Below are positions 28,162-36,957 of a stretch of DNA of 64,000 bases, one piece after another. Source of the DNA: Rhodospirillales bacterium (lineage in GTDB: Bacteria > Pseudomonadota > Alphaproteobacteria > SMXQ01); the NCBI GenBank assembly GCA_018666775.1, contig JABIXC010000007.1, positions 423,890 to 487,889 of the forward strand, given 5' to 3'. A model generated the notes under the pieces. That model worked only from the letters and a program-made list of their open reading frames with translations, made no database searches and was not told where the DNA came from. Positions within the stretch are counted from its first letter, which is position 1. The number at the start of each line of letters is the position of its first letter. Both the position numbers and the translations under genes were made by a program.

Positions 28162-28640
28162 GATAAAACCTCTTTAAAGGCGGTTTCGATCGCTTCGCCG
28201 CGCAGCCCATGGCCAATAATTTGCCCATGGCGGGAAAATTCGCCCTTAATTTCCAGCCGGATTTCCAACCAGTCATGGGGCATATAATTTCCGAGCTTCG
28301 ATGACCATTCAATCAACGATATGGCTTCGGAAAACGCTTCTTCAATGCCAAGTTCCAGCGCATCTTCGGGTGCGCGCAACCGGTACAGATCAAAATGCCA
28401 GACCGGTGCCCCACCGGTTTCATAGACCTGAACCAGCGTAAAGGTGGGGCTGGGCACTTCGCCCACAGGGTCAGCACCATAATGGGCGGCCATCGCGCCG
28501 ATCAAATCGCGCGCAAAGGTTGTTTTTCCGGCCCCCAATGATCCTTCAAGGCCAACCACATCCCCTGCTTCCAAAAAGGGCGCAATTTGGGCCGCCAGGG
28601 CCATGGTCGCATCAAGATCGGGCAGTGAAATTTCAATCAT
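28158..28640 (-). CDS. tsaE: tRNA threonylcarbamoyladenosine synthesis ATPase TsaE
   Basis: ATPase subunit needed for the t6A37 modification of ANN-decoding tRNAs. The P-loop is VVGLEGSLGAGKTTFARDLI near residue 36. The switch-like VPSPTFTLVQVYE and the HFDLYRLRAPEDALELGIEE and LIEWSSKL segments are typical. ATG 28640 is preferred to the longer frame because the usual protein begins just before the first beta strand; it gives 160 residues. Transcription continues into amgK-murU-addB-addA-trxA. Confidence 0.93.
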   Translation of the reverse strand: MIEISLPDLDATMALAAQIAPFLEAGDVVGLEGSLGAGKTTFARDLIGAMAAHYGADPVGEVPSPTFTLVQVYETGGAPVWHFDLYRLRAPEDALELGIEEAFSEAISLIEWSSKLGNYMPHDWLEIRLEIKGEFSRHGQIIGHGLRGEAIETAFKEVLS

Positions 28641-28774
28641 AACGAATTTGTAACCCCCCGAACCCTCAGGAACAAGACTACAAAATGTGCAAGGGGTTTG
28701 CAGAGTGATCGGACCTCTATATCTTATGCGCAAATTATGTCGCCCAGATTATAACATGAGGAAAAACCCGAACG

Positions 28775-29818
28775 ATGAACGGGCCTGAAAACATCCCAAT
28801 GCCAGATGGGGCATTAGAAACAGATGTGATCATCATCGGTGCTGGGCCTGCGGGCCTGTTTGCCGTCTTTGAGTGCGGCATGCTGAAGATGAAATGCCAT
28901 GTCGTTGATGCATTGGAAATTCAGGGTGGACAATGTGCGGCCCTGTACCCGGAAAAGCCCATCTTTGATATCCCGGCATGGCCGAAAATCACGGGACAAG
29001 ACCTGATCGCCCGATTGATGGAACAAGCGGAACCATTTGAGCCGGTTTTTCATCTGGGCCAACAGGTAGAAACCCTGACCGAGATAAGCGATGGCCGCCT
29101 TTGCCTCTGCACATCAAACGGCACTACCATTTATGCCCGCGCAGTCATGATCGCCGGCGGGGCCGGTGCCTTTGGACCAAACCGCCCCCCCATAGACGGT
29201 TTGGCGGCATTTGAGGGCACCAGCATCTTCTATCTGGTTGCACGGCGTGATGCCTTCAAGGGCAAGCGCGTGGCCATTGCCGGCGGGGGCGATTCTGCCG
29301 TTGATTGGGCCTTGTCACTCAGCGATGTTGCCGAACATGTCTATGTCATTCATCGCCGCGACAAATTCCGCGCCGCCCCTGAAAGTGTCGAGCGGATGCG
29401 CGCGCTGCAATCGGGTGGAAAGGTAGAACTGGTCATCCCCTATCAGCTTTCAGGTCTTGAGGGTGAGGGCGGCCAACTTTCTGCCGTCATGGTTCGCGCC
29501 ATGGATGGCAACGAGCGCAAACTGGATGCTGATATATTGCTGCCCTTTTTTGGCCTCGCCGCCGATCTTGGGCCCATTGCCCAATGGGGGCTTGATATCA
29601 ATCACCACCAGATCACCGCTGACCCCGCGACCATGGAAACAACCAGGCCCGGCATTTTCGCCATTGGCGATATCGCCACCTATCCTGGAAAGCTGAAATT
29701 AATTCTGACCGGATTTTCCGAAGCTGCCCTGGCAGCCCACGCAGCCTTCAAACGGGTTCACCCCGATGAATCCCTGCATTTTGAATATTCCACCACCAAA
29801 GGGCTTCCCGAAGACTAG
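28775..29818 (+). CDS. Ferredoxin--NADP+ reductase, thioredoxin-reductase-like type
   Basis: A 347-residue flavoprotein with an N-terminal FAD dinucleotide fold (DVIIIGAGPAGLFAVFECGM), then VVDALEIQGGQCAALYPEKP and IFDIPA, which are characteristic of TrxR-like ferredoxin/flavodoxin reductases. The NADP fold is GKRVAIAGGGDSAVDWALSL, and the second FAD motif is GIFAIGDIATYPGKLKLI. The CxxC redox pair of thioredoxin reductase is missing, which supports the FNR assignment. It lies alone on the plus strand between divergent tsaE and convergent divL, inside an otherwise conserved minus-strand block. Confidence 0.88.
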   Translation: MNGPENIPMPDGALETDVIIIGAGPAGLFAVFECGMLKMKCHVVDALEIQGGQCAALYPEKPIFDIPAWPKITGQDLIARLMEQAEPFEPVFHLGQQVETLTEISDGRLCLCTSNGTTIYARAVMIAGGAGAFGPNRPPIDGLAAFEGTSIFYLVARRDAFKGKRVAIAGGGDSAVDWALSLSDVAEHVYVIHRRDKFRAAPESVERMRALQSGGKVELVIPYQLSGLEGEGGQLSAVMVRAMDGNERKLDADILLPFFGLAADLGPIAQWGLDINHHQITADPATMETTRPGIFAIGDIATYPGKLKLILTGFSEAALAAHAAFKRVHPDESLHFEYSTTKGLPED

Positions 29819-29826
29819 ACCCGGCT

Positions 29827-32310
29827 CTACTGGTCTGGGGCGTTTTCTACATCATCATCGACAGGGATCACAAACCGGACGGTTGTGCCTTCGCCAACTT
29901 GTGACGCAATAGAGAGCTGGCCATCATGAAGTTCGATGAAGCTTTTGACCAATGCCAACCCAAGGCCCATGCCCCTGGCACGTTCATCACGATCAGAGCT
30001 GCCGCGTTCAAACCGTCCCATAACCCGCGCTTGATCTTCTTCGGCAATGCCAATGCCGGTGTCGGTCACGGCAAAGTCAAGACCGGCACTTGTGCGAAGC
30101 GCTGAAATCCGGATCAGTCCCCCTTTCGGAGTGTACTTAATGGCATTGCTGACCAAATTAAACAGGGCCTGTTTGAGGCGACGTTCATCGCCCGCCATGG
30201 TGCCAATATCTTCGGGGCATTCCAGCTCAAGGGCTATTTCACTCTTGCGGGCCTTATCCTGCACCAGCGTTGTCATCTGAGTCAGCATGGCATGGATGTT
30301 GATCTGGCTAATTTCAAGTTCCAACTGCCCTGATTCGATCAATGCCAAATCCAGAATATCATCGATCAAGGCAAGCAAGACCTGGGATGCCTCAAGAACC
30401 CCCCGGGTGTATTCACCTTGGCGTTCATTGAGCGAACCAAAATACTGGTTCGACAGAATTTCGGTGAAGCCAATAATGGTATTAAGCGGCGTGCGCAATT
30501 CATACGAAACATTGGTAACAAATTCAGATTTCAACTGATCCGCCGCCAACAATGCATCATTGCGTTCCCTGAGCGCGCGCTGAACGGTGACGGAATCGGT
30601 CACATCAATATAGCTGAACAACAATGCCCCATCGGGCAAAGGCACCACCGAGAAATCAAGGATGGACCCATCTGCCCGCTCAAAACGCCCCGTGCGCGGT
30701 GTCCGGTCATGGACCCCTGACAATAATTTTTCGCGCAACGCTTCCCAATTATCGTCATATTTAAACAAGGGTTGTGATGCATCAATGATTTCGTGAATGC
30801 GGGGTTCTCCACGCAACATACGGGAATCAAGCTTCCAGATGCGGGCGTAAGCGGGATTGAATAATTTTAACCGGCTGTCTGAGCCGAACACCACGACGCC
30901 TTCGTGAAGGTGATCCAGGGTTTCCGATTGCACTGCGATCAAGGTGTTATAAGACCGTTCCAGCGTCAGCCGATCGGTCACGTCTTCGACCGTAATCAAA
31001 AGGCCGCCCAAGGGATGGGGGTTGATAACCATCCGGAAGGTCCGCCCATCTGGCAGATAAATGACTTCCTCTTGGGATGCGATCAGGGATGTATAAAGTT
31101 CCATCCGTTGCCGCTTGAATGCCTGAAAATCAGCCTGATCGGGATATGCCCGTCTGGCCCGAAGGTCTTCCAACATTTCTCCATGGGTTGGCAAAGACCG
31201 CAACCATTCAGGGTCATATTCCCACATGCGCGCAAATGCGATGTTGTAAAACTGCAACCGGGTATCGGGACCAAAAACCACAATCCCCGTGCCCAGGCTT
31301 TCCAAAACCTCGCCATGAGATGCGATATGGCGCGCCAATTCCGAACGTGCGATGTCTTGATCCGTACAATCAATGGCAAACCCGGCCATGGACCAATAGC
31401 CACCGCCAACAAGGGGCGATTCCGTAATCTCCAGCATGCACCGTTCACCGCCCATAACAACGTAGGTGGACCGGGTTCTTCCCGCCCCCCCATCGCGCGC
31501 TTCTTCTGCCAGATCTTTCCCCCAGCCCATTGGCCCCCCGGCAATTTCCGAGCCCTCGGCAATGGCGGCTTCTGGTGTTGGTTGATCTACGGCGTGGGCA
31601 TACGCATCATTGCAATAGACGATTGATAAATCGGGTCCACGCACCCAGGCAGGAATATTCAATCCATCAAACAGGTGGCGATACCCTGAAATTACCCCCG
31701 TCATTTCTTGGGTTTGATCAATCAGCCGGTTTTTTTCGACCACCACGCCGGTGACATCCCGGAACCAAATTGTGTCCCAGGTTCGGTCATCTGCCTGTGT
31801 ATTTTTAGCCGAGCTTCTGAGCCCCCGGGCTTCCAACGTGCGTTTGGCATCAACGGTAACGACACGCATGGCGAATGGCGCCCCGTTGCTGCGCAGATTG
31901 ACGACATAATCCCTCAATTGCCGCCTGCAACCGGAATCCAGATTTTCATAAATGTTGCCATCTGCCTTTAGGAAATCTTCGCTGACCCCGAATAAATTAG
32001 CGAGCCCCGGGCCAAAGAGCCCCGGTTCTTCTGTATCTGATTCAGAGGGCCAAGCCCAAAAGCTTCCCGAAGCACTGTTAAGGGCTGCCCCAATAAGGCT
32101 GGTATCAATTTTAGCAATTTCAAGATTTTTACGCGCAACCCGAAGGCTGCGGGCATGGCGCCATGCAAGGGCAATTGATGCCAGTAATGCGGCACCCAAA
32201 AGCACGCCGACCAACCGCAGAACCAAGGCTTCATCCCCCGTTCCCGCACCCCCTAAAAGGTCAGAGATTAATTCAGGGACGGGGCCTGATAAAGGGACAA
32301 CAGCCCACAT
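29827..32310 (-). CDS. divL: DivL-type multi-PAS kinase with Tyr in place of the phospho-His
   Basis: An 827-residue membrane protein: one helix at about residues 30-50, three to four PAS-like domains (about 70-190, 200-320, 330-450, 460-575), a dimerisation helix at 590-660 and a HATPase domain at the C-terminus (NLVSNAIKYTPKGG, VTDTGIGIAEE, GLGLALVKSFIELH). The H-box reads FVTNVSYELRTPLN, so the phosphoacceptor is Tyr603 (codon 30502-30504). This replacement is the hallmark of Caulobacter DivL, which binds DivK and controls CckA in the CtrA cell-cycle pathway. The ATP-binding boxes look intact. The function is inferred from family; the Tyr is seen directly. Confidence 0.8.
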   Translation of the reverse strand: MWAVVPLSGPVPELISDLLGGAGTGDEALVLRLVGVLLGAALLASIALAWRHARSLRVARKNLEIAKIDTSLIGAALNSASGSFWAWPSESDTEEPGLFGPGLANLFGVSEDFLKADGNIYENLDSGCRRQLRDYVVNLRSNGAPFAMRVVTVDAKRTLEARGLRSSAKNTQADDRTWDTIWFRDVTGVVVEKNRLIDQTQEMTGVISGYRHLFDGLNIPAWVRGPDLSIVYCNDAYAHAVDQPTPEAAIAEGSEIAGGPMGWGKDLAEEARDGGAGRTRSTYVVMGGERCMLEITESPLVGGGYWSMAGFAIDCTDQDIARSELARHIASHGEVLESLGTGIVVFGPDTRLQFYNIAFARMWEYDPEWLRSLPTHGEMLEDLRARRAYPDQADFQAFKRQRMELYTSLIASQEEVIYLPDGRTFRMVINPHPLGGLLITVEDVTDRLTLERSYNTLIAVQSETLDHLHEGVVVFGSDSRLKLFNPAYARIWKLDSRMLRGEPRIHEIIDASQPLFKYDDNWEALREKLLSGVHDRTPRTGRFERADGSILDFSVVPLPDGALLFSYIDVTDSVTVQRALRERNDALLAADQLKSEFVTNVSYELRTPLNTIIGFTEILSNQYFGSLNERQGEYTRGVLEASQVLLALIDDILDLALIESGQLELEISQINIHAMLTQMTTLVQDKARKSEIALELECPEDIGTMAGDERRLKQALFNLVSNAIKYTPKGGLIRISALRTSAGLDFAVTDTGIGIAEEDQARVMGRFERGSSDRDERARGMGLGLALVKSFIELHDGQLSIASQVGEGTTVRFVIPVDDDVENAPDQ

Positions 32311-32415
32311 GACACTGGTTCCCCCCTATCGAGGCGCTATCAAGAACAGGATTAGCATGGCCACCAGTTTAAGGCCCATCTTGGCCGCCGACAAGGGCGG
32401 CTTCCCGGTACCGGT

Positions 32416-33720
32416 CTAGTACCGGTAGTGATCCGGTTTGAAAGGGCCATCTACGGGCACAGAGATGTAATCAGCCTGAGCCTGGCTCAGTTTTGTCAAT
32501 CCGACACCAACATGGTCCAGATGCAACCGGGCCACTTTTTCATCCAGATGCTTGGGCAGGAAGTACACTTCATTTTTATAGGTTGCATGATTTTTCCACA
32601 GTTCAATCTGGGCAATGACCTGATTGGTGAATGAAAAGCTCATGACAAAGCTGGGATGCCCTGTTGCACAACCAAGATTAACCAACCGCCCTTCGGCCAG
32701 CAGGATCAACCGCTTGCCATCGGATTTGGTGATTTCATGAACTTGGGGCTTAATTTCGTCCCAGTTCGAATTGCGCAATGCACTGACCTCAATCTCGCTA
32801 TCGAAATGGCCAATGTTACACACAATGGCGCGATCCTTCATGGCGCGGAGATGATCAATGGTGATGATGCCGACATTGCCCGTCGCGGTTACAAAAATAT
32901 CGCCCCGGGGTGCGGCATTTTCCATGGTGACAACTTCAAAACCTTCCATTGCAGCCTGAAGGGCGCAAATGGGATCAATTTCGGTCACAAGGACACGTGC
33001 ACCCTGGCCTGAAAGTGCGGCCGCACAGCCCTTGCCCACGTCACCATATCCCGCAACCACGGCCGTCTTGCCACCAAGCATGACGTCTGTGGCACGCTTG
33101 ATGCCGTCAATCAGGCTTTCCCGACAACCATAAAGATTGTCGAATTTTGACTTGGTCACCGAATCGTTGACGTTGATGGCCGGGCACATCAATTCCGCCC
33201 TGGTTTGCATTTCAAACAGACGCAAGACTCCGGTGGTGGTTTCTTCTGAAATGCCTTTTACGTCATCCATCAATTTTGGATATTTGTCATGCATCAGTTT
33301 GGTCAGATCGCCGCCATCATCCAAAATCATGTTGGGATGCCAGCCATCGGGGCCGGTAATGGTCTGCTCAATGCACCATTCGGCTTCTTCCTCGGTTTCA
33401 CCCTTCCAGGCGAACACAGGAATGCCCGCCGCAGCCATGGCCGCAGCCGCCTGATCCTGGGTTGAAAAAATGTTGCACGAACTCCACCGAACCTCGGCAC
33501 CCAGATGGGTCAGGGTTTCAATCAAAACCGCCGTCTGGATGGTCATATGCAGACAACCCGCAATGCGCGCGTCCTTCAGCGGCTGTTCCTTGCCATATTC
33601 TTCACGCAAAGCCATAAGACCCGGCATTTCAGTCTCGGCAATGGATACTTCCTTGCGCCCCCATTCGGCGAGGCTCATATCCGCAACCTTGAAATCATTG
33701 CTATTTGTCTCGGTGTTCAA
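32416..33720 (-). CDS. ahcY: Adenosylhomocysteinase (SAH hydrolase)
   Basis: Splits S-adenosylhomocysteine into adenosine and homocysteine, relieving product inhibition of methyltransferases. The NAD-binding motif is in [20 protein letters not shown]. Further segments are [23 protein letters not shown]-like [16 protein letters not shown], and the C-terminal KPDHYRY. At 434 residues it has normal length. The start is TTG 33720 with GGGAGA about 7 bases upstream. I saw no SAH or SAM riboswitch consensus in the leader. divL follows 105 bp downstream. Confidence 0.97.
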   Translation of the reverse strand: MNTETNSNDFKVADMSLAEWGRKEVSIAETEMPGLMALREEYGKEQPLKDARIAGCLHMTIQTAVLIETLTHLGAEVRWSSCNIFSTQDQAAAAMAAAGIPVFAWKGETEEEAEWCIEQTITGPDGWHPNMILDDGGDLTKLMHDKYPKLMDDVKGISEETTTGVLRLFEMQTRAELMCPAINVNDSVTKSKFDNLYGCRESLIDGIKRATDVMLGGKTAVVAGYGDVGKGCAAALSGQGARVLVTEIDPICALQAAMEGFEVVTMENAAPRGDIFVTATGNVGIITIDHLRAMKDRAIVCNIGHFDSEIEVSALRNSNWDEIKPQVHEITKSDGKRLILLAEGRLVNLGCATGHPSFVMSFSFTNQVIAQIELWKNHATYKNEVYFLPKHLDEKVARLHLDHVGVGLTKLSQAQADYISVPVDGPFKPDHYRY

Positions 33721-33780
33721 CGGCTTTCTCCCAAAAATGTGATGGCGTTTCCAGGCCAGACCTGATCTGGCGCAGGATTG

Positions 33781-33812
33781 AAATTAAAACGGTGCCACGC
33801 TTTCGCGGCACC
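33781..33812 (-). terminator. Intrinsic terminator after ptsH
   Basis: On the minus strand a 9-bp stem (plus-strand arms 33791-33799 and 33804-33812, one G-T pair) with a 4-base loop is followed by GTTTTAATTT. It lies about 90 bp after the ptsH stop and 70 bp before the ahcY start, so it probably ends the chvI-chvG-hprK-EIIA-ptsH unit. It could also act as an ahcY leader structure. Confidence 0.6.
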
Positions 33813-33901
33813 AGATACAGTCTCACATAAGCCTTAAGAAAACATAAATCAAACTTTATATTGTTATGTATTGTTGAAAATACCAGAGAACGGGCCGGTT
33901 T

Positions 33902-34225
33902 TTAGCTGGCTTTGGGGGCTTGGCCCTCAAGAAGATCGCCCAGAACCGCCAGCGCAGATGGGGCATCAACCCCACGGGCAGAGATGACCACTTCTGTTTC
34001 ATGGCTCGCGGCCAGCATCATCAATCCCAGAATTGACAGCCCCCCCACGGTGTTCCCCTTACAAGAGACCTCTATTTGGGCGTCGAACTGACCGGCTTGT
34101 TTGACAAATTCTGCGGCTGGGCGGGCATGAAGCCCTAATTCGCTGGCAATAATAACGGTGCGGGATATTGGGCTGTTGCCATCATTGTTGCTGCCTGTTG
34201 TTTTCCCACTGGTACTTTTGGCCAC
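33902..34225 (-). CDS. ptsH: Phosphocarrier protein HPr (NPr type)
   Basis: Phosphocarrier of the PTS. The active-site His33 lies in ASELGLHARPAAEFVKQA, and the regulatory Ser64 in GGLSILGLMMLAA is kept, matching the presence of hprK two genes upstream. GTG 34225 is chosen because AAGGAG lies 7 bases upstream. This leaves a hydrophilic N-terminal extension of ~18 residues (KSTSGKTTGSNNDGNSP) before the HPr fold, for 107 residues in all. No sugar-specific EIIB or EIIC gene is seen, so a regulatory role is likely. Confidence 0.94.
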   Translation of the reverse strand: MAKSTSGKTTGSNNDGNSPISRTVIIASELGLHARPAAEFVKQAGQFDAQIEVSCKGNTVGGLSILGLMMLAASHETEVVISARGVDAPSALAVLGDLLEGQAPKAS

Positions 34226-34241
34226 CCGTGTCTCCTTAAGC

Positions 34242-34676
34242 CTATTCGGAATCGCGCAAGAAACTGGAGGCCACATTAATATATTTACGCCCCGCTTCCT
34301 GAATGCTGACAACTGCGGTTTCAAGAGATTCCACCGAACGGGTGCTGGCGAATTTAATCAGCATGGGCAGGTTAACCCCGGCAACCACCTCAACCCCTTT
34401 TTCGCCCAATGCTGAAAGCGCCAGATTGGATGGGGTGCCCCCGAACATATCCGTCATGACGATAACGCCTGCCCCGGCTTCGACACGGACAATCGCTTCC
34501 ATGATTTCCGCACGCCGCACACCCATTTCATCATCTGGACCGATACAAATGGGTGCAATATTTTCCTGGGGACCGACAACATGCACCATGGCGTCAAGCA
34601 ACGCTTCGGCCAATACCCCATGGGTAACCAGAACAAGCCCGATGCCTGGGCCCTTGGATTTTTTATCGGTTGCCAT
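34242..34676 (-). CDS. PTS system mannose-type EIIA component
   Basis: A mannose-family EIIA domain of 144 residues: GIGLVLVTHGVLAEALLDAM with the active-site His19, then GVIVMTDMFGGTPSNLALSA and AGVNLPMLIKFAS. ATG 34676 is preferred, with AGGA 6 bases upstream; the longer frame runs deeper into hprK. The start overlaps the end of hprK by 14 bases. No EIIB or EIIC partner is present. Such lone EIIA-Man proteins beside hprK are typical of alphaproteobacteria and are thought to be regulatory. Confidence 0.9.
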   Translation of the reverse strand: MATDKKSKGPGIGLVLVTHGVLAEALLDAMVHVVGPQENIAPICIGPDDEMGVRRAEIMEAIVRVEAGAGVIVMTDMFGGTPSNLALSALGEKGVEVVAGVNLPMLIKFASTRSVESLETAVVSIQEAGRKYINVASSFLRDSE

Positions 34677-35232
34677 TTTTTTCCTGCCTGCCATTTTCCT
34701 GATCGCCTCTTTTCTCATCGGCGCTTTTCTGGCCACCTGAGGCGACCTTCCTATCTTGATCGGATGCCATTATTACCCCCGGTCCCACACCAACGGCAAG
34801 ACACACCTTCATCGAAGATGATGCCTCAAAGGGTGCAAGGTCAATCATAGGGATGGAAATGCCCAGTAATTTGCCATAAGCAGCCTCTGGCAGGCGATCC
34901 AAATCTGTGCCCGGGTCCACAATATTAACGATCAGATCAATGGGCACTAGACCCTGTAAGGCCCCTGGATCAAGGCGCACAATGCCCAATCCCCGCACTT
35001 CCAAAAGCCCGGCAAGGGCCAAAGGTGCCGACGCCACGACGCGCCCACCCTCAACCCTGAGGGCGACCTGATCATCGGCCACCAACCGAGCACCCCGATC
35101 GATCAACTGTAAGGCAATATCTGATTTCCCGACCCCTGAGCGCCCACGCAAGATCACGCCGCGCATATCATCAGGGCCGTCAGGGCCTTCAATGCTGACA
35201 CAGGTTGCATGAATGCAGTTTTGCTTATCCAT
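34663..35232 (-). CDS. hprK: HPr kinase/phosphorylase, short alphaproteobacterial form
   Basis: Phosphorylates HPr on the regulatory serine and can reverse it. Only the catalytic domain is present: Walker A GRSGVGKS (residues 30-37), the VADDQV segment and the signature LLEVRGLGIVRLDP. At 189 residues it lacks the N-terminal domain of the Gram-positive enzyme, as usual for this class. The last ~30 residues are an unusual Lys/Glu/Gln-rich tail encoded in the overlap with the EIIA gene. It lies 3 bp after chvG in transcription order, tying the phosphorelay to the ChvG/ChvI system. Confidence 0.93.
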   Translation of the reverse strand: MDKQNCIHATCVSIEGPDGPDDMRGVILRGRSGVGKSDIALQLIDRGARLVADDQVALRVEGGRVVASAPLALAGLLEVRGLGIVRLDPGALQGLVPIDLIVNIVDPGTDLDRLPEAAYGKLLGISIPMIDLAPFEASSSMKVCLAVGVGPGVIMASDQDRKVASGGQKSADEKRGDQENGRQEKNGNR

Positions 35233-35235
35233 GGT

Positions 35236-36918
35236 TCAAACCCGATTATATTCTGGCAAGCTGATCACAAACCGCGCCCCCACAACTGCACCTTCGCGTT
35301 CCACATTTTCTGCCCGTATATGTCCCCGGTGGGCATCAATGATTTGTTGCGAAATGCTGAGGCCCAGCCCCGAATGGGTGCCAAACTTTTCACCAATGGG
35401 GCGTTCTGTATAAAAGCGTTCAAAAACCGCCTGGAATTTTCCCGGCGGCATTCCCGGCCCCTGATCTTCAATGGCAATGCAGATGCGCCCATCAAGGTGA
35501 TTGCCGGTGATGCGGATGGTGCCACCTGGTGGCGAAAAAGAAACCGCATTGGCAATCAGGTTGGCAAATACCTGCCCCAAACGATCGCGCATCCCCAAAA
35601 CCGTAAAATCATCATCCCCCGGCAATGCCAGAATAAATTCCGGGGCACTGGCTGCACTTTCTTTTGCAGCACTTTCTCTTGTTGTGCGTTCAATATCGAC
35701 CAACGTTTCCAAAATGCCGCGAATATCGACCTTGGTCATCCGTGCCCGGCCCAGTTCCGCATCCAACCGGGACGCATCGGAAATATCCGTGATCAATCGA
35801 TCCAGACGTTCCACATCATCCAGAATTACCGCCATAAGCCGTTTCTGTTGTTCGGGATATTCAAACCTGGATGCGGTTTCAACGGCACTTTTAAGGCTGG
35901 TCAACGGGTTTTTGATTTCATGGGCAACATCGGCGGCGAAGCCTTCAATGGCTTCCATTCGCACCCAAAGCGCCTGGGTCATTTCCCTGAGCGCGCCCGA
36001 CAGGTCGCCAATTTCATCGCCCCGATTGGTGAAATCTGGAATTGTCACGGAGCGGGCTTGATCCTGACCGTGGCGAACCCTGTCTGCGGCAGCGGCAAGT
36101 TGACGCATGGGCCTTGCAATGGTGCCTGCCAGCCACAGGCTCATCAGCACCGTGATTGCCAGAACGATCAGAAAGACCGTCAGGATTTCAATCCGCACAC
36201 CCCTGATGTCTGCCGACAATCGTTCATCCCCAATGGACAAAACCAGCGCGCCCAAAACTTGTTTGTAACGCTGGACTGGCAAAGCCACCATCAAGACAAG
36301 CTGGCCATTGGCGCGCGCACGCACGGACCGTCGGGTCTCACCCGCCAGTGCCCTTTGTGCTTCGGGATAATCAGCAGCCTTGGGGGCGGGTTTTTCTGGA
36401 TATGCCAAATACGTTGGCCCTGCCGATAATTGGTGCAGCACCCAATCATAGCGATCGATCGCAGTTCCCAGAAGGGAGCCAAAAAATCCGGTGGGGCTTT
36501 GGGGCGGGGGCAATTCCTTGATCTGAACCTTCCCCTTTTTGCCGCCCAGATACCGACTATCGGCAATCAAATCCCCATTGGCGGCAAACAATTGCGCCCG
36601 AAGCCCGCCCGGCACCGCAAGCCGGCGCACCATGGGCCGGGCCATGGCCGTCAGAAAATCCTGACCCATGGCAGGATTGGTGGTCACCGCCGCTTCGCCC
36701 AGCGCTGCCGCAAAAATGCCCCCATGGGTTTCAAGGGATAACAATTCAGATTGGATCAAATGTTCTTTGTAACGGTCGAGATAAAGCAGCCCCACGACAA
36801 GAATGACCAGCGCCAAAACATTGACGGCCAAAACCCGCGCGGTGATGGAACGAAACCGGGACCGCCGACCCGAATTTGCATCAATCCCTTTATCGTTTTT
36901 GGGGATTTCTCCCTTCAT
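35236..36918 (-). CDS. chvG: Sensor histidine kinase ChvG
   Basis: Membrane sensor of the ChvG-ChvI (ExoS-ChvI) two-component system that responds to acid or envelope stress in alphaproteobacteria. Helices lie at about residues 27-47 and 246-266, flanking a ~200-residue periplasmic stimulus-sensing domain. A HAMP segment follows, then the H-box EGFAADVAHEIKNPLTSLKS with His333 and an ATPase domain (AIEDQGPGMPP, GLGLSISQQIIDAH). At 560 residues the length fits. It is downstream of chvI and upstream of hprK. Confidence 0.93.
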   Translation of the reverse strand: MKGEIPKNDKGIDANSGRRSRFRSITARVLAVNVLALVILVVGLLYLDRYKEHLIQSELLSLETHGGIFAAALGEAAVTTNPAMGQDFLTAMARPMVRRLAVPGGLRAQLFAANGDLIADSRYLGGKKGKVQIKELPPPQSPTGFFGSLLGTAIDRYDWVLHQLSAGPTYLAYPEKPAPKAADYPEAQRALAGETRRSVRARANGQLVLMVALPVQRYKQVLGALVLSIGDERLSADIRGVRIEILTVFLIVLAITVLMSLWLAGTIARPMRQLAAAADRVRHGQDQARSVTIPDFTNRGDEIGDLSGALREMTQALWVRMEAIEGFAADVAHEIKNPLTSLKSAVETASRFEYPEQQKRLMAVILDDVERLDRLITDISDASRLDAELGRARMTKVDIRGILETLVDIERTTRESAAKESAASAPEFILALPGDDDFTVLGMRDRLGQVFANLIANAVSFSPPGGTIRITGNHLDGRICIAIEDQGPGMPPGKFQAVFERFYTERPIGEKFGTHSGLGLSISQQIIDAHRGHIRAENVEREGAVVGARFVISLPEYNRV

Positions 36919-36957
36919 TGAACCCCCATTGCCCAGTTCACCGATCGATCAGACCGA

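Noticed and set aside
29827..32310. Reading Tyr603 of the DivL-type kinase as a sequencing error
   Set aside because: The substitution is the known family hallmark and the surrounding frame is intact.
33721..33900. SAM or SAH riboswitch before ahcY
   Set aside because: Only a terminator-like hairpin and a short CCAGA/TCTGG stem are present; I found no match to the conserved riboswitch core that I remember.
35209..36429. A 406-codon open frame on the plus strand opposite chvG
   Set aside because: It lies wholly antisense to a gene with clear kinase domains. Its translation has no recognisable domain and is rich in residues expected from antisense codons.
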